A DNA stretch of 64,000 nt from Pseudomonas oryzihabitans (GCF_006384975.1 NZ_CP021645.1:1392001-1456000), one strand, 5' to 3'; positions 1 through 10,426 are shown, counted from the stretch's first letter. A program made the numbers and translations. The notes: generated by a model not told the origin, from the sequence alone.

Positions 1-32
1 TTCGCCAACCCTGCCCTCCCGAGGAGCACACC

Positions 33-392
33 ATGCTGATTCAACGCTTCCAACCCAACAACGGCCGCCTCAGCCATGCCCTGGTTTACAACGGTATCGT
101 CTACATCACCGGCCAAGTCCCAGCCGACCGGACCCAGGATGTCGGCGGCCAAACCAGCCAGGTCCTGGCGCGTATCGACGAACTCCTGGCGGAAGCCGGC
201 TCCGACAAGTCCCATATTCTGTTCGCCCAGGTGTGGTTGAAGCATGCCGTGAAGGACTTCGCAGCCATGAATGCGGCCTGGGATGCCTGGGTTCCCAAAG
301 ATGCTCTGCCGGCCCGAGCCACGGTCGAGGCCAATCTGGCGGCCGAAAACATCCTCGTCGAGATCGCCGTGCAGGCTGCGGTAAAGGCCTGA
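33..392 (+). CDS. RidA/YjgF/UK114 family enamine/imine deaminase
   Basis: A 119-residue protein, the usual size of the RidA family. These cytosolic trimers hydrolyse reactive 2-aminoacrylate and related enamines or imines released by PLP enzymes. The C-terminal signature PARATVEANLA carries the conserved arginine that binds the substrate carboxylate, and the N-terminal half has the typical YNGIVYITGQVP strand. A GAGGAG ribosome binding site (21-26) lies 6 bases before the ATG. mmsA follows after 58 bases on the same strand, so the two may be co-transcribed; imine detoxification beside amino-acid degradation is plausible. The family is broad, so the true substrate is uncertain. Confidence 0.9.
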   Translation: MLIQRFQPNNGRLSHALVYNGIVYITGQVPADRTQDVGGQTSQVLARIDELLAEAGSDKSHILFAQVWLKHAVKDFAAMNAAWDAWVPKDALPARATVEANLAAENILVEIAVQAAVKA

Positions 393-450
393 TTTCGTCC
401 TTGGCGCTCCTCTCCACGGAGCGCCCGCCTCTCGTACAAGGAGTCCCTTC

Positions 451-1944
451 ATGAGCCTCAAGCATCTTATCGGCGGCCAACTGGTCGACGGTGGCAGCCG
501 CCGCGCACCGGTCTACAACCCCTCCACCGGCGCGGTAATCCGCGAAGTGCCCCTGGCCGATGCCGCCACCCTGCGGCAGGCCATCGACGCTGCCCAGACG
601 GCCTATCCGGCCTGGCGCAACACCCCGCCGGCCAAGCGCGCCCAGGTGCTGTTCCGCTTCAAGCAACTGCTGGAAACCAACGAAGCACGCCTGGTCCAGC
701 TGATCAGCGAAGAACATGGCAAGACCCTGGAAGACGCTGCCGGCGAACTGCGCCGTGGTATCGAGAACGTCGAATACGCCACCGCCGCGCCCGAATTGCT
801 CAAGGGCGAGTACAACCGCAATGCCGGCCCCAGCATCGACACCTGGTCCGACTTCCAGCCCCTGGGCGTAGTCGCCGGCATCACCCCGTTCAACTTCCCG
901 GCCATGGTGCCACTGTGGATGTATCCGCTGGCTATCGCCTGCGGCAACACCTTCATCCTCAAGCCCAGCGAGCGCGATCCCAGCTCCACCCTGGCCATCG
1001 CCCAGCTGTTCGAGGAGGCCGGCCTGCCCAAGGGCGTGCTCAACGTGGTGCATGGCGACAAGGAAGCCGTGGACGGCCTGCTCGATGCCCCCGAGGTCAA
1101 GGCGCTGAGCTTCGTCGGTTCCACCCCCATCGCCGAATACATCTATGCCCGCGGCACCGCCAAGGGCAAGCGCGTCCAGGCCCTGGGCGGCGCCAAGAAC
1201 CATGCGGTGGTCATGCCCGACGCCGACCTCGGCAACACCGTCAATGCGCTGATGGGCGCCGCCTATGGCTCCTGCGGTGAACGCTGCATGGCCATCTCGG
1301 TGGCGGTCTGCGTCGGCGACCAGGTCGCCGATGCCCTGATCGCCCGGCTGGTGCCGGAGATCGAGAAGCTCAAGGTCGGTCCCGGCACCCAATGTGGCCT
1401 GGACATGGGCCCGCTGGTCACCGGCGCGCACCTGGACAAGGTCACCGGCTACGTCGCTGACGGCGAAGCTGCCGGTGCCAAACTGGTGGTGGACGGTCGC
1501 AGCCTCAAGGTCGCCGATCATGAAGAAGGCTTCTTCCTCGGCGGCTGCCTGTTCGACCAGGTCACCCCGGAGATGCGCATCTACAAGGAAGAGATCTTCG
1601 GTCCGGTGCTCTGCGTGGTGCGGGTCAAGAGCCTGGAAGAGGGCATCGCCCTGATCAACGCCCACGAATACGGCAACGGCACCTGCATCTTCACCCGCGA
1701 CGGCGAAGCGGCACGGCTGTTCGCCGACCAGATCGAAGTGGGCATGGTCGGCATCAACGTACCCCTGCCGGTACCGGTGGCCTACCACAGCTTCGGCGGC
1801 TGGAAACGCTCGCTGTTCGGCGATCTCCACGCCTACGGCCCGGACGGCGTGCGCTTCTACACCCGCCGCAAGACCATCACCCAGCGCTGGCCGCAACGCG
1901 AAGCTCAAGAAGCCTCGCAGTTCGCCTTCCCCAGCAACGGCTGA
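451..1944 (+). CDS. mmsA: CoA-acylating methylmalonate-semialdehyde dehydrogenase
   Basis: A 497-residue aldehyde dehydrogenase. MmsA oxidises (methyl)malonate semialdehyde to propionyl- or acetyl-CoA with NAD+ and CoA, in valine, beta-alanine or inositol breakdown. Length and motifs fit: GVVAGITPFNFP in the cofactor domain, FVGSTPIAEYIY near the nucleotide site, and the GERCMA segment whose Cys279 is the predicted nucleophile; that sequence separates MmsA from ordinary aldehyde dehydrogenases. The usual partner mmsB is not adjacent; hut genes follow instead. Activity on malonate semialdehyde versus methylmalonate semialdehyde cannot be told from sequence. Confidence 0.92.
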   Translation: MSLKHLIGGQLVDGGSRRAPVYNPSTGAVIREVPLADAATLRQAIDAAQTAYPAWRNTPPAKRAQVLFRFKQLLETNEARLVQLISEEHGKTLEDAAGELRRGIENVEYATAAPELLKGEYNRNAGPSIDTWSDFQPLGVVAGITPFNFPAMVPLWMYPLAIACGNTFILKPSERDPSSTLAIAQLFEEAGLPKGVLNVVHGDKEAVDGLLDAPEVKALSFVGSTPIAEYIYARGTAKGKRVQALGGAKNHAVVMPDADLGNTVNALMGAAYGSCGERCMAISVAVCVGDQVADALIARLVPEIEKLKVGPGTQCGLDMGPLVTGAHLDKVTGYVADGEAAGAKLVVDGRSLKVADHEEGFFLGGCLFDQVTPEMRIYKEEIFGPVLCVVRVKSLEEGIALINAHEYGNGTCIFTRDGEAARLFADQIEVGMVGINVPLPVPVAYHSFGGWKRSLFGDLHAYGPDGVRFYTRRKTITQRWPQREAQEASQFAFPSNG

Positions 1945-1955
1945 GTGGGCGAAAC

Positions 1956-1984
1956 GCGCTTGGCCGGCTATGCCGCCCAAGCGC
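1956..1984 (+). terminator. possible hairpin terminator after mmsA
   Basis: GCGCTTGG (1956-1963) pairs with CCAAGCGC (1977-1984), with a short inner GGC/GCC stem. It starts 12 bases past the mmsA stop. No clear T tract follows, so intrinsic termination is only possible. Confidence 0.35.
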
Positions 1985-2156
1985 TATAGAGCCGACCATG
2001 GGGCGCTAACGCCTGGCGTGAAGTTATCCAGAGGGCGAAGGGCAACTTCATCCCGCCATCTGGTTCTCCCCGCGTTTGCGTATACCTGTGCATTGCCTAC
2101 GCGTGGCTTTCTGATCGCCACCCCGACTGACGGGTATCCCTTGCGACCCTCTTGCC

Positions 2157-2171
2157 TGGACGACCTTTTTC
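2157..2171 (+). promoter_or_regulatory. sigma54-like promoter for hutU
   Basis: TGGACGACCTTTTTC resembles the TGGCACG-N4-TTGC consensus, but the -12 dinucleotide is TC rather than GC. What supports it is geometry: its last base lies exactly 8 bp before the HutC operator, the same distance as at the better sigma54 site at 10427-10441. Pseudomonas hut genes are known to depend on sigma54 with CbrB or NtrC. Confidence 0.4.
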
Positions 2172-2176
2172 CTATA

Positions 2177-2190
2177 CTTGTATATACATG
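2177..2190 (+). promoter_or_regulatory. HutC operator upstream of hutU
   Basis: CTTGTATATACATG contains the perfect palindrome TGTATATACA (2179-2188), matching the TGTA-N2-TACA core known for the Pseudomonas repressor HutC. It sits 34-47 bp upstream of the hutU ATG, where a repressor would block initiation until urocanate releases it. Confidence 0.8.
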
Positions 2191-2223
2191 CTCTATCATT
2201 AAAACCTCTTGCAGGACCCCGCC

Positions 2224-3906
2224 ATGACCGACGCCACCCGCCATCGCTCCGTGACCATCCGCGCGCCCCGCGGCACCCAGCTCAACGCCCGTAGCTGGCT
2301 CACCGAAGCGCCGTTGCGCATGCTGATGAACAACCTGGACCCCGAGGTCGCGGAAAACCCCGAGGAACTGGTCGTCTATGGCGGGATTGGCCGGGCCGCG
2401 CGCAACTGGGAGTGCTACGACGCCATCGTCGCCAGCCTCAAGACGCTGGGTGACGACGAAACGTTGCTGGTGCAGTCCGGCAAGCCGGTTGGGGTGTTCA
2501 AGACCCACAGCAACGCGCCGCGCGTGCTGATCGCCAACTCCAACCTGGTCCCGCACTGGGCGAGCTGGGAGCACTTCAACGAGCTCGACGCCAAGGGCCT
2601 GGCCATGTACGGCCAGATGACCGCGGGCAGCTGGATCTACATCGGCAGCCAGGGCATCGTCCAGGGCACCTACGAAACCTTCGTCGAGGCCGGGCGCCAG
2701 CACTATGAGGGCAATCTCAAGGGGCGTTGGGTACTGACCGCCGGCCTGGGCGGCATGGGCGGCGCCCAGCCCCTGGCCGCGACCCTGGCCGGTGCCTGTT
2801 CGCTGAACATCGAATGCCAGCAGAGCCGCATCGATTTCCGCCTCAAGACCCGCTACGTCGACGAGCAAGCCAAGGATCTGGACGATGCCCTGGCCCGCCT
2901 CGACCGCTACACCAGCGAAGGCCGCGCCATCTCCATCGCCCTGCAGGGCAACGCCGCGGAAATCCTGCCCGAGCTGGTGCGGCGCGGTGTCCGCCCGGAT
3001 ATGGTCACCGACCAGACCAGCTCCCATGATCCGCTCAATGGCTATCTGCCGGCCGGCTGGACCTGGGAGGAATATCGCGCGCGTGCCCTCACCGAGCCGG
3101 CGGCGGTGGTCAAGGCGGCCAAGGCCTCCATGGCCCAGCACGTGCGCGCCATGCTCGACTTCCAGCGCCAAGGCGTGCCTACCTTCGACTACGGCAACAA
3201 CATCCGCCAGATGGCCAAGGAAGAAGGCGTGAGCGATGCCTTCGCCTTCCCCGGCTTCGTCCCGGCCTATATTCGCCCGCTGTTCTGCCGGGGCATCGGG
3301 CCGTTCCGCTGGGCAGCGCTGTCCGGTGATGCCGAGGACATCTATCGCACCGATGCCAAGGTCAAGGAACTCATCCCCGATGACGCCCACCTGCACAACT
3401 GGCTGGACATGGCGCGCGAGCGCATCGCCTTCCAGGGGCTGCCGGCGCGTATCTGCTGGGTCGGCCTGGGCAAGCGCGCCAAGCTCGGTCTGGCCTTCAA
3501 CGAGATGGTCCGCACGGGCGAACTCAAGGCACCCATCGTCATCGGTCGCGATCACCTGGATTCCGGCTCGGTGGCCAGCCCCAACCGCGAGACCGAAGCC
3601 ATGCGCGATGGCTCCGACGCGGTCTCCGACTGGCCGTTGCTCAACGCCCTGCTGAACACAGCCAGTGGCGCCACCTGGGTATCCCTGCATCATGGCGGTG
3701 GCGTGGGCATGGGCTTCTCGCAGCACTCGGGCATGGTCATCGTCTGCGATGGCTCCGATGAAGCCGCTGAACGCATCGCCCGGGTACTGACCAACGACCC
3801 GGCCACCGGGGTGATGCGCCACGCCGACGCCGGCTACGAGATCGCCATCGAGTGCGCGCACGAGCAGGGCTTGAATTTGCCGATGATCATCCAGCCTCAG
3901 GCGTAA
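2224..3906 (+). CDS. hutU: urocanate hydratase (urocanase)
   Basis: A 560-residue cytosolic enzyme that uses tightly bound NAD+ as an electrophile to hydrate urocanate to imidazolonepropionate, the second step of histidine breakdown. Length and sequence fit the family throughout: the N-terminal GTQLNARSW segment, the Rossmann loop [12 protein letters not shown], and the C-terminal [17 protein letters not shown] block. The ATG at 2224 gives the family N-terminus MTDATRHRS; an in-frame TTG at 2209 would add five residues and looks less likely. It is the first gene of a unit continuing into the transporter, hutI and hutG, behind a HutC operator. Confidence 0.96.
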   Translation: MTDATRHRSVTIRAPRGTQLNARSWLTEAPLRMLMNNLDPEVAENPEELVVYGGIGRAARNWECYDAIVASLKTLGDDETLLVQSGKPVGVFKTHSNAPRVLIANSNLVPHWASWEHFNELDAKGLAMYGQMTAGSWIYIGSQGIVQGTYETFVEAGRQHYEGNLKGRWVLTAGLGGMGGAQPLAATLAGACSLNIECQQSRIDFRLKTRYVDEQAKDLDDALARLDRYTSEGRAISIALQGNAAEILPELVRRGVRPDMVTDQTSSHDPLNGYLPAGWTWEEYRARALTEPAAVVKAAKASMAQHVRAMLDFQRQGVPTFDYGNNIRQMAKEEGVSDAFAFPGFVPAYIRPLFCRGIGPFRWAALSGDAEDIYRTDAKVKELIPDDAHLHNWLDMARERIAFQGLPARICWVGLGKRAKLGLAFNEMVRTGELKAPIVIGRDHLDSGSVASPNRETEAMRDGSDAVSDWPLLNALLNTASGATWVSLHHGGGVGMGFSQHSGMVIVCDGSDEAAERIARVLTNDPATGVMRHADAGYEIAIECAHEQGLNLPMIIQPQA

Positions 3907-4017
3907 TAGGTGGCGCGGTGGCGGCCCAGCTGCCGCCACTGGCGCCTTTCCGGGTCCCGGCCTCCCCGGCTGCCTGCGATGGGCACTGGTGGCGGGCCAT
4001 CGTCGCGCAGGTCCTAT

Positions 4018-5424
4018 ATGTCCGAGTCCGCTTCCGCGCCGTCGCTGATCGAACGGCGCTCCATCGACTACATCCCACCCCAGGAACGTCACGGCCGGCT
4101 GTACAGCCAGTTCACCCTCTGGCTGGGGGCCAATCTGCAGATCACCGCCATCGTCACCGGCGCCCTCGCCGTGGTGCTGGGCGGCGATGTCTTCTGGTCG
4201 CTCTGGGGGCTGTTGCTCGGCCAGGTGCTCGGCGGCACGGTGATGGCCCTGCACGCCGCCCAGGGCCCGCGCCTGGGGCTGCCGCAGATGATCTCCAGTC
4301 GCGTCCAGTTCGGCGTCCAGGGCGCGGCCGTGCCCCTGGTGCTGGTCTGCCTGATGTACCTGGGCTTCACCGCCACCGGCACGGTGCTCTCGGGGCAGGC
4401 GCTCGGCCAGTTGTTCCAGGTCAGCGACAGCCTGGGCATCCTGATCTTCGCCGCGGTCATCGTGTTGGTGACGGCGCTGGGCTATCGAGCCATCCACCTG
4501 CTTGGGCGGCTGGCCAGCGTCCTGGGGGTGATCGCCTTCTGCTACCTGTTCAGCCGGGTGCTCAGCGTCGGCGACGTACCGGCGCTGTTGCAGAATCGGC
4601 ATTTCAGCTGGAGCGGCTTCCTGCTCGCCGTGTCCCTGGCCGCCTCCTGGCAGATCGCCTATGGCCCCTATGTGGCCGACTACTCGCGCTACCTGCCCGC
4701 CCGCACCTCGCCGCTGAAGACCTTCTTCGCGGTGGGCGCTGGTTCGGTGCTGGGGGCCCAGACCGCCATGGTGCTCGGGGTCTTCGCCGCGGCCATGGCC
4801 AACGGCCGGTTCATGGGCCATGAGGTCGCCTTCATCGTCGGTCTGGGTGGCAGCGGCGCCACGGCCGCGCTGCTCTATTTCAGCATCGCCTTCGGCAAGG
4901 TGACCATCTCCACCCTGAACTCCTATGGCAGCTTCATGTGCATCGCCACCCTGATCAGCGGCTTCCGCGGCGAAGTCGAGATCAGCCCGCGCCAGCGACT
5001 GCTGTTCGTCCTGGCCATCGTCGGGGCGGCCACCCTGATCGCCCTGCTCGGCCAAGGCGCCTTCCTGCTGGCATTCAAGTCCTTCATCCTTTTCTTGCTG
5101 ACCTTCTTCACGCCCTGGAGCGCGATCAACCTGGTCGACTACTACCTCATCACCCGGGAGCGCTACGACCTGGCGGCGCTGGCCGACCCGGATGGCCGCT
5201 ACGGGCGCTGGAACCGTACTGGCCTGACCGTCTATGTCATCGGCGTGCTGATCCAGCTGCCCTTCCTGTCGACCAAGCTCTACACCGGCCCGCTGGTCGC
5301 CCACCTGGGTGGGGTCGACATCTCCTGGGTCATCGGCCTGCTGGTACCGGCCCTGCTCTACTGGCTGCTGGCCCGCCGCCGCGCGACCGCACCGGCCTAT
5401 CCCCTGCGCGAGGACACTCCATGA
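4018..5424 (+). CDS. NCS1-family (CodB-like) permease of the hut operon
   Basis: A 468-residue membrane protein with about 12 hydrophobic segments and NCS1 features: the ERYG/RHG-type N-terminus [28 protein letters not shown] in the first helix, and [13 protein letters not shown] in the middle. NCS1 carriers take up nucleobases, hydantoins and related heterocycles. Its place between hutU and hutI, with a 4-base ATGA overlap into hutI, suggests uptake of urocanate or another imidazole, as for CodB-like permeases in other Pseudomonas hut clusters. The ATG at 4018 removes 36 residues of unrelated upstream frame. The substrate is inferred from context only. Confidence 0.87.
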   Translation: MSESASAPSLIERRSIDYIPPQERHGRLYSQFTLWLGANLQITAIVTGALAVVLGGDVFWSLWGLLLGQVLGGTVMALHAAQGPRLGLPQMISSRVQFGVQGAAVPLVLVCLMYLGFTATGTVLSGQALGQLFQVSDSLGILIFAAVIVLVTALGYRAIHLLGRLASVLGVIAFCYLFSRVLSVGDVPALLQNRHFSWSGFLLAVSLAASWQIAYGPYVADYSRYLPARTSPLKTFFAVGAGSVLGAQTAMVLGVFAAAMANGRFMGHEVAFIVGLGGSGATAALLYFSIAFGKVTISTLNSYGSFMCIATLISGFRGEVEISPRQRLLFVLAIVGAATLIALLGQGAFLLAFKSFILFLLTFFTPWSAINLVDYYLITRERYDLAALADPDGRYGRWNRTGLTVYVIGVLIQLPFLSTKLYTGPLVAHLGGVDISWVIGLLVPALLYWLLARRRATAPAYPLREDTP

Positions 5425-6626
5425 AGCTCTGGTACAACTGCCATGCCGCCACCCTGGTCGACGGGGTCTATGGTGCCCTGGAAGACGCGGCCTTGCTGGT
5501 CGATGGCGAGCGCCTGCACTGGGTGGGTCCGCTGGCCGAGCTGCCCTCGATAGCGATCAGCGAACGCCATGACCTGGCGGGCGCTTGGGTCACGCCCGGC
5601 TTGATCGATTGCCATACCCATCTGGTCTTCGGCGGCGATCGCAGTGGCGAATTCGAGCAGCGCCTGCAGGGTGTCAGCTATGCCGAGATCGCCGCTGCTG
5701 GCGGTGGCATCGCCAGCAGCGTGCGCGCCACCCGCGCCGCCAGCGAGGACGAATTGCTGGCCAGCGCCCTGCGCCGCGCCCGGCCCCTGCTAGCCGAAGG
5801 CGTCACCGTGCTGGAAGTGAAATCCGGCTATGGCCTGGACCTGGCCAGCGAACGCAAGATGCTGCGGGTAGCGCGCCGACTGGGCGAGGTATTGCCGGTC
5901 ACGGTCCGCACCACCTGCCTGGCCGCCCACGCCCTGCCCCCGGAATTCGCCGGCCGGGCCGATGACTACATCACTGCCATCTGCGACGACTGGCTCCCGC
6001 AACTGGCTGCCGAGGGTCTGGTCGATGCGGTGGATGCCTTCTGCGAGCACCTGGCCTTTTCCCCGGCCCAGGTCGAGCGCGTCTTCCAGACCGCCACCCG
6101 GCTCGGCCTGCCGGTCAAGCTGCACGCCGAACAGCTGTCGGTACAGCACGGCGCGGCGCTCGCGGCGCGCTATGGCGCGCTGTCAGCCGACCACCTGGAA
6201 TACCTGGTCGAGGAAGACGTGGTGGCCATGGCCGCCGCCGGCACCGTGGCGGTCCTGCTGCCCGGCGCCTTCCTCACCTTGCGCGAGACGCAATTTCCGC
6301 CGGTGGCGGCGTTGCGCGCCCATGGCGTGCCCATCGCCCTGGCCAGCGACGCCAATCCAGGCACCTCGCCGGTGCTGTCGTTGCGGCTGATGCTCAACCT
6401 GGGCTGCACCCTGTTCGGCCTCACCCCGGAAGAAGCCCTGGCCGGCGTCACCCTCAATGCCGCCCGGGCGCTCGGCCTCGCGGACCGCTACGGCAGCCTG
6501 GAAGCGGGCAAGTACGCTGATTTCATCGTCTGGGACATCACCCGCCCCGCCGAGCTGGCCTACTGGCTCGGCGGCCAACTCGACACCCGCATCATCCGCC
6601 ACGGCCAGGAGCTCGCCCGTGTCTGA
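5421..6626 (+). CDS. hutI: imidazolonepropionase
   Basis: A 401-residue amidohydrolase-fold enzyme that opens imidazolonepropionate to formiminoglutamate, the third step of the pathway. The metal-binding DCHTHLVF motif, the KSGYGLD segment, HAEQL and the [11 protein letters not shown] block are all present, and the length matches the family. Its ATG overlaps the transporter stop (ATGA), and hutG starts at a GTG inside its last codons, so the three genes are translationally coupled. Confidence 0.96.
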   Translation: MKLWYNCHAATLVDGVYGALEDAALLVDGERLHWVGPLAELPSIAISERHDLAGAWVTPGLIDCHTHLVFGGDRSGEFEQRLQGVSYAEIAAAGGGIASSVRATRAASEDELLASALRRARPLLAEGVTVLEVKSGYGLDLASERKMLRVARRLGEVLPVTVRTTCLAAHALPPEFAGRADDYITAICDDWLPQLAAEGLVDAVDAFCEHLAFSPAQVERVFQTATRLGLPVKLHAEQLSVQHGAALAARYGALSADHLEYLVEEDVVAMAAAGTVAVLLPGAFLTLRETQFPPVAALRAHGVPIALASDANPGTSPVLSLRLMLNLGCTLFGLTPEEALAGVTLNAARALGLADRYGSLEAGKYADFIVWDITRPAELAYWLGGQLDTRIIRHGQELARV

Positions 6627-7422
6627 CACCTTTAAGTTCACTCGCGGCCAGGTGCCGCTGCTGATCAGCATGCCGCATCCCGGCACCCGCCTCACCGCCG
6701 CGGTCGAGCAGGGCCTGGTGCCCGCCGGCCAGGCCCTCGCCGACACCGACTGGCACATCCCCCGGCTCTATGCCATGGCCGAGGAATTGGGCGCCAGCCG
6801 GCTGGAGGCGCTCTATTCGCGCTACGTCGTCGATCTCAATCGACCCGACGATGACGTGCCCCTCTACAGCAGCGCCACCACCGGGCTCTTTCCCGAGGTG
6901 CTCTTCGACGGCAGCCCGCTGTTCCTCGACGGCCAGGCACCGGACGCCCAGGCACGCCAACAGGCGCTGGAGGAGATCTGGCGACCCTATCACCAGACCC
7001 TGGTGACGGAACTGCAGCGACTGCGCGAGACCTTCGGCTATGCGCTGCTGTGGGACGCCCATTCCATCTGCTCGCGCATCCCGCGGCTGTTCGACGGTCA
7101 ACTGCCGGATCTCAACTTCGGCACCTTCGACGGAGCCAGCTGTGATCCGGAACTGACCAGCCGGCTGCAGGCGGTCGCCAGTGGCCAGCAACGCCTGACC
7201 CACGTCTTCAATGGCCGCTTCAAGGGCGGCTTCATCACCCGCCACTATGGCGCCCCCGACCAGCACATCCATGCCGTGCAACTGGAACTGGCGCAATGCA
7301 CCTACATGGACGAGGCGCCGCCCTTCGGCTATCGCGAAGATCGCGCCACCCCTACCCAGGACGTCCTGCGCCAGTTGCTCGAGGCGGCGCTGACCTGGGG
7401 GCGTGAGCGGTACGGTCGTTGA
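6619..7422 (+). CDS. hutG: N-formylglutamate deformylase
   Basis: A 267-residue enzyme that hydrolyses N-formylglutamate to formate and glutamate, the last step of the five-step route. The GTG at 6619 is chosen because it gives the family N-terminus [20 protein letters not shown] and overlaps the hutI stop by 8 bases. Typical segments are the metal-site [10 protein letters not shown], the substrate-site [13 protein letters not shown], and the metal-site LLWDAHSI. With hutF encoded nearby, the pathway runs formiminoglutamate to formylglutamate to glutamate plus formate. A hairpin terminator follows directly. Confidence 0.95.
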   Translation: MSDTFKFTRGQVPLLISMPHPGTRLTAAVEQGLVPAGQALADTDWHIPRLYAMAEELGASRLEALYSRYVVDLNRPDDDVPLYSSATTGLFPEVLFDGSPLFLDGQAPDAQARQQALEEIWRPYHQTLVTELQRLRETFGYALLWDAHSICSRIPRLFDGQLPDLNFGTFDGASCDPELTSRLQAVASGQQRLTHVFNGRFKGGFITRHYGAPDQHIHAVQLELAQCTYMDEAPPFGYREDRATPTQDVLRQLLEAALTWGRERYGR

Positions 7423-7429
7423 ACCCGAG

Positions 7430-7459
7430 GGCCCCGACTTGGTCGGGGCCTCCTTCCTT
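7430..7459 (+). terminator. intrinsic terminator between hutG and hutF
   Basis: GGCCCCGAC and GTCGGGGCC form a perfect 9-bp stem (7430-7450) with a three-base TTG loop, followed by the pyrimidine-rich TCCTTCCTTC. It ends the rightward hut unit and lies between convergent genes, so it may also slow leftward hutF transcription, although there is no T tract on that side. Confidence 0.75.
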
Positions 7460-8817
7460 CAAGCGAGCAGGGTACGGAGAACCTTGGCGAAATCCTGGGC
7501 ACTGGCGGCTTCGTCGGGATGCCGCCCCTCCTGCACCACCCAACGCCCCCCGACCATCACGTCCCTGACCTGGCGATCGCCGCCGGCGAACAACCAACGG
7601 TTGAGCACAGCCTCCGCCGGTGCGCTGGACAGGTAGGGATCGGCGCCATCCAGAACCACCCAATCAGCACGCCGACCGACCTCCAGCGCGCCAATCTGCT
7701 GGCCCAAGGCCACAGCGCCACCCTGTAGGGCCTGCTCGAACAGCTGTTGGCCGACATTGGGCTGGCGCGCGCCGACCAGCCGATTGCGCTGCTGATCGCG
7801 CAGGCGCTGGCCGTACTCCAGCCACCGCAGTTCCTCGACCGGGCTGACACTCACATGGCTGTCCGAGCCGATGCCGAAGCGCCCACCGGCGGCGAGGAAA
7901 GCCGTCGCCGGAAAGATCCCGTCGCCCAGGTTGGCCTCGGTGGTCGGACAGAGGCCGGCGATGGCCCGACTCCGCGCCATCAGGGCGACTTCGTGGGGTA
8001 GCGCGTGGGTGGCGTGGACCAGGCACCAGCGCTCATCCACCGCCACCTGGTCGTACAGCCACTCGAGGGGCCGGCGCCCGCTCCAGGCCAGGCAGTCGTC
8101 CACTTCCTTCTGCTGCTCGGCGATATGGATGTGCACCGGCCAGCTCGCATCCGTCGCCGCCAATACCGTGGCGAGTTGCTCGCCGCTGACGGCGCGTAAC
8201 GAGTGAAAGCACAGGCCCAGGCGCTGCCGGTCATCCAGCACCGCCGCCAGGCGGGGCAAGAGTTCCAGGTAGCTGTCGGTGGTATGCAGGAAGCGCCGCT
8301 GACCCGCGGTCGGCGCCTGGGCGCCGAAGCCGCTGTAGCTGTAGAGCACCGGCAACAGGGTCAACCCTATGCCCGCACTGCGCGCCGCCTGGGCGATACG
8401 CCCACCCAGTTCGGCAGGGTCAGCGTAGGGAGTGCCTTGAGGATCATGGTGCACGTAGTGGAATTCAGCCACGGCGGTGTAGCCGGCCTTGAGCATCTCG
8501 ATATACAGCTGCCGGGCTACCACCTGCACCTGCTCCGGCTCAAGCCGGCCCACCAGGCGATACATCAGGTCGCGCCAGGTCCAGAAACTATCCCGGGTGG
8601 CACCCGCCACTTCCGCCAGGCCGGCCATGGCCCGTTGGAAGGCATGGGAATGCAGATTGGGCATGCCTGGCAGCAGCGGCCCCTGCAGTCGCTCGGCGCC
8701 CTCCGCCGAGCCGTGGGCCTGGACGCTCTGCAGATGGCCCTGGGCGTCTACCTCCAGGCGTACGTCCATCGCCCACCCCTCGGGTAGCAGCGCCCTTTCC
8801 GCGAAAAAAGCCGGCAT
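7459..8817 (-). CDS. hutF: formimidoylglutamate deiminase
   Basis: A 452-residue amidohydrolase that deiminates formiminoglutamate to N-formylglutamate and ammonia, the branch used by pseudomonads. The metal-binding HSHAFQRAMAG, the HIHIAEQ strand, LVHATH, and SDSHVSVSPVEELRWLEYGQRL fit the HutF group of the ATZ/TRZ amidohydrolases. The start at 8817 gives MPAFFAERALLPEGW; a GAGG lies 6 bases upstream. It is divergent from hutC and shares an intergenic HutC operator with it. Confidence 0.95.
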   Translation of the reverse strand: MPAFFAERALLPEGWAMDVRLEVDAQGHLQSVQAHGSAEGAERLQGPLLPGMPNLHSHAFQRAMAGLAEVAGATRDSFWTWRDLMYRLVGRLEPEQVQVVARQLYIEMLKAGYTAVAEFHYVHHDPQGTPYADPAELGGRIAQAARSAGIGLTLLPVLYSYSGFGAQAPTAGQRRFLHTTDSYLELLPRLAAVLDDRQRLGLCFHSLRAVSGEQLATVLAATDASWPVHIHIAEQQKEVDDCLAWSGRRPLEWLYDQVAVDERWCLVHATHALPHEVALMARSRAIAGLCPTTEANLGDGIFPATAFLAAGGRFGIGSDSHVSVSPVEELRWLEYGQRLRDQQRNRLVGARQPNVGQQLFEQALQGGAVALGQQIGALEVGRRADWVVLDGADPYLSSAPAEAVLNRWLFAGGDRQVRDVMVGGRWVVQEGRHPDEAASAQDFAKVLRTLLA

Positions 8818-8845
8818 AATCGACCTCATCCTAGCCAAGCCTAAC

Positions 8846-8857
8846 ATGTATATACAT
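8846..8857 (+). promoter_or_regulatory. HutC operator between hutF and hutC
   Basis: ATGTATATACAT is a perfect 12-bp palindrome containing the TGTATATACA core (8847-8856); an overlapping half-site TATACA continues to 8862. It lies 29 bp before hutF and 55 bp before hutC, so one repressor dimer could control both directions, including autoregulation. Confidence 0.77.
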
Positions 8858-8912
8858 ATACAGACATAAACGGCTACGGTAAACTGCTGGTTGTCTTTCC
8901 AAGGGGCCTTTC

Positions 8913-9653
8913 ATGCCTTCACCGTCGAACTCCGCCTCTGCGCCCAAGGCCGCTCCCGCGCCCTTCTACGAGCAGGTCAAGCAACTCATCCTGAGGCAGA
9001 TCCATTCGGGCGCCTGGCCACCGCACCAGAAGATTCCCTCCGAGGCCGAGCTGGTCGCCCAGTTGGGCTTCAGCCGCATGACGGTGCACCGCGCCTTGCG
9101 CGAGCTGACCAGCGACGGCCTGCTGGTGCGGATGCAGGGCGTTGGCACCTTCGTCGCCGAACCCAAGGGCCAGGCCGCCCTCTTCGAGGTGCACAACATC
9201 GCCGACGAGATCGCCTCCCGGGGCCACCGGCACCGCCTTGAAGTCATCCGGATGCAGAGTGAAACGGCCAACGGCGAACGCTCCATGGCGCTGGGCGTAC
9301 GCGAAGGCCAGCCGGTCTTCCACTCGCTGATCGTGCACTACGAGAACGACGTACCGGTGCAGATCGAAGACCGCTACGTCAATCCTGCGGTGGCGCCGGA
9401 GTATCTCGACCAGGACTTCAGCAGCGAAACGCCCTACGTCTACTTGAATCGCCTCGCGCCCCTGACCGAAGGCGAGCATGTGGTCGAGGCCGTGCTCGCC
9501 TCCGCCGAAGAGCAGCAGTTGCTGCGTATTCCTGCCACGGAGCCTTGCCTGATGATTCGGCGGCGCACCTGGTCGGGACGCCGCGCCGTCACCAGCGCCA
9601 GGCTGCTGTATCCCGGCAGTCGCTATCGACTCGAAGGGCATTTCGGCTCATGA
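8913..9653 (+). CDS. hutC: histidine utilisation repressor, GntR/HutC family
   Basis: A 246-residue cytosolic regulator. Residues about 17-85 form a GntR winged helix (PFYEQVKQLILRQIHSG, then SRMTVHRALRELTSDGLLVR), and about 95-240 form a UTRA ligand domain. HutC repressors bind TGTA-N2-TACA palindromes and release them when urocanate binds; three such sites flank hut genes here. AAGGGG precedes the ATG. hutD begins in an ATGA overlap, so the two are coupled. Confidence 0.95.
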   Translation: MPSPSNSASAPKAAPAPFYEQVKQLILRQIHSGAWPPHQKIPSEAELVAQLGFSRMTVHRALRELTSDGLLVRMQGVGTFVAEPKGQAALFEVHNIADEIASRGHRHRLEVIRMQSETANGERSMALGVREGQPVFHSLIVHYENDVPVQIEDRYVNPAVAPEYLDQDFSSETPYVYLNRLAPLTEGEHVVEAVLASAEEQQLLRIPATEPCLMIRRRTWSGRRAVTSARLLYPGSRYRLEGHFGS

Positions 9654-10234
9654 GCAAACTCACTCGCCTCCCCGCAGGCGGGCACCGGCGCATGCCCTGG
9701 CGCAATGGCCTGGGCAGCACCCTCGAAATCGCGCGCGATACCACCGCCACGGCTACCGATTTCGGCTGGCGCGTATCGCTGGCCGACGTGACGCAATCCG
9801 GGGCCTTTTCCCCTTTCGCCGGGATGACGCGAATCATCAGCGTGATCGAGGGGATGGGGATGCGGCTGCACGTCGACGGCGAGATCACCCCGCCCCTGGG
9901 TTGCTGGCAGGCATTCGTCTTCTCCGGTGATGCCCAGGTCGAGTGCGAGCTGCTCGCTGGCCCTATCCGGGACTTCAACCTCATCTATCGCCCAGATCGT
10001 TATGCAGCCGAACTCGACTGGGTATCGATTGACGGCACCTGGGAGCTGGATGATTCGCGAGCGCTGCTGCTGTTTTGCGCTGAGGGATCGCTGGAGGTCT
10101 GCCATGAAGGTGCCCGCTTGGGACTCGAACAGCTGGATGCCCTGCACGTCCAGCCAGGGCCGGCGCCTACCGAGTTGACTATACAAGGCAAGGCCCAGCT
10201 TGGCGTGATCCGCTTGCGCGCCCTGGCACTGTAG
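9650..10234 (+). CDS. hutD: HutD family protein
   Basis: A 194-residue cupin-fold protein of the HutD family. The N-terminal LPAGGHRRMPWRNGLGST segment is the family hallmark. HutD is known in Pseudomonas to be co-transcribed with hutC and to benefit growth on histidine, and has been proposed to limit pathway activity; no enzymatic activity is established. The ATG overlaps the hutC stop (ATGA). The gene is complete. Confidence 0.92.
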   Translation: MSKLTRLPAGGHRRMPWRNGLGSTLEIARDTTATATDFGWRVSLADVTQSGAFSPFAGMTRIISVIEGMGMRLHVDGEITPPLGCWQAFVFSGDAQVECELLAGPIRDFNLIYRPDRYAAELDWVSIDGTWELDDSRALLLFCAEGSLEVCHEGARLGLEQLDALHVQPGPAPTELTIQGKAQLGVIRLRALAL

Positions 10235-10426
10235 CCCTGAGGCGGTATTTGTCCGCCGCGCGTTACCGGGCTGTTACCCAAAGTAGCCAAGAGCAGGTTC
10301 AGAGCCAGCGCCGACGCGCTCTCGATTGGTGCAGCCGAAGAGCAAGCGCACCTTAATTGCGCTCAAGACGCTCTTCAATCCGTCTCCTCCTCCTCTCAAA
10401 CCCGGACAAACCTGTACCGAAAGAGC

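Noticed and set aside
106..1980. A 624-codon minus-strand frame opposite ridA and mmsA
   Set aside because: A shadow of the mmsA codon bias; no recognisable motif, and mmsA is unmistakable.
2101..2125. TGGCTTTCTGATCGC at 2104-2118 as the hutU sigma54 promoter
   Set aside because: The GG and GC spacing is correct, but it is 60 bp from the operator, unlike the second site whose distance matches that at the ABC transporter promoter exactly.
1984..5304. A 1106-codon open frame on the minus strand opposite hutU and the NCS1 gene
   Set aside because: It runs antisense to two well-supported genes, has low-complexity composition caused by GC-rich third positions, and shows no domain.
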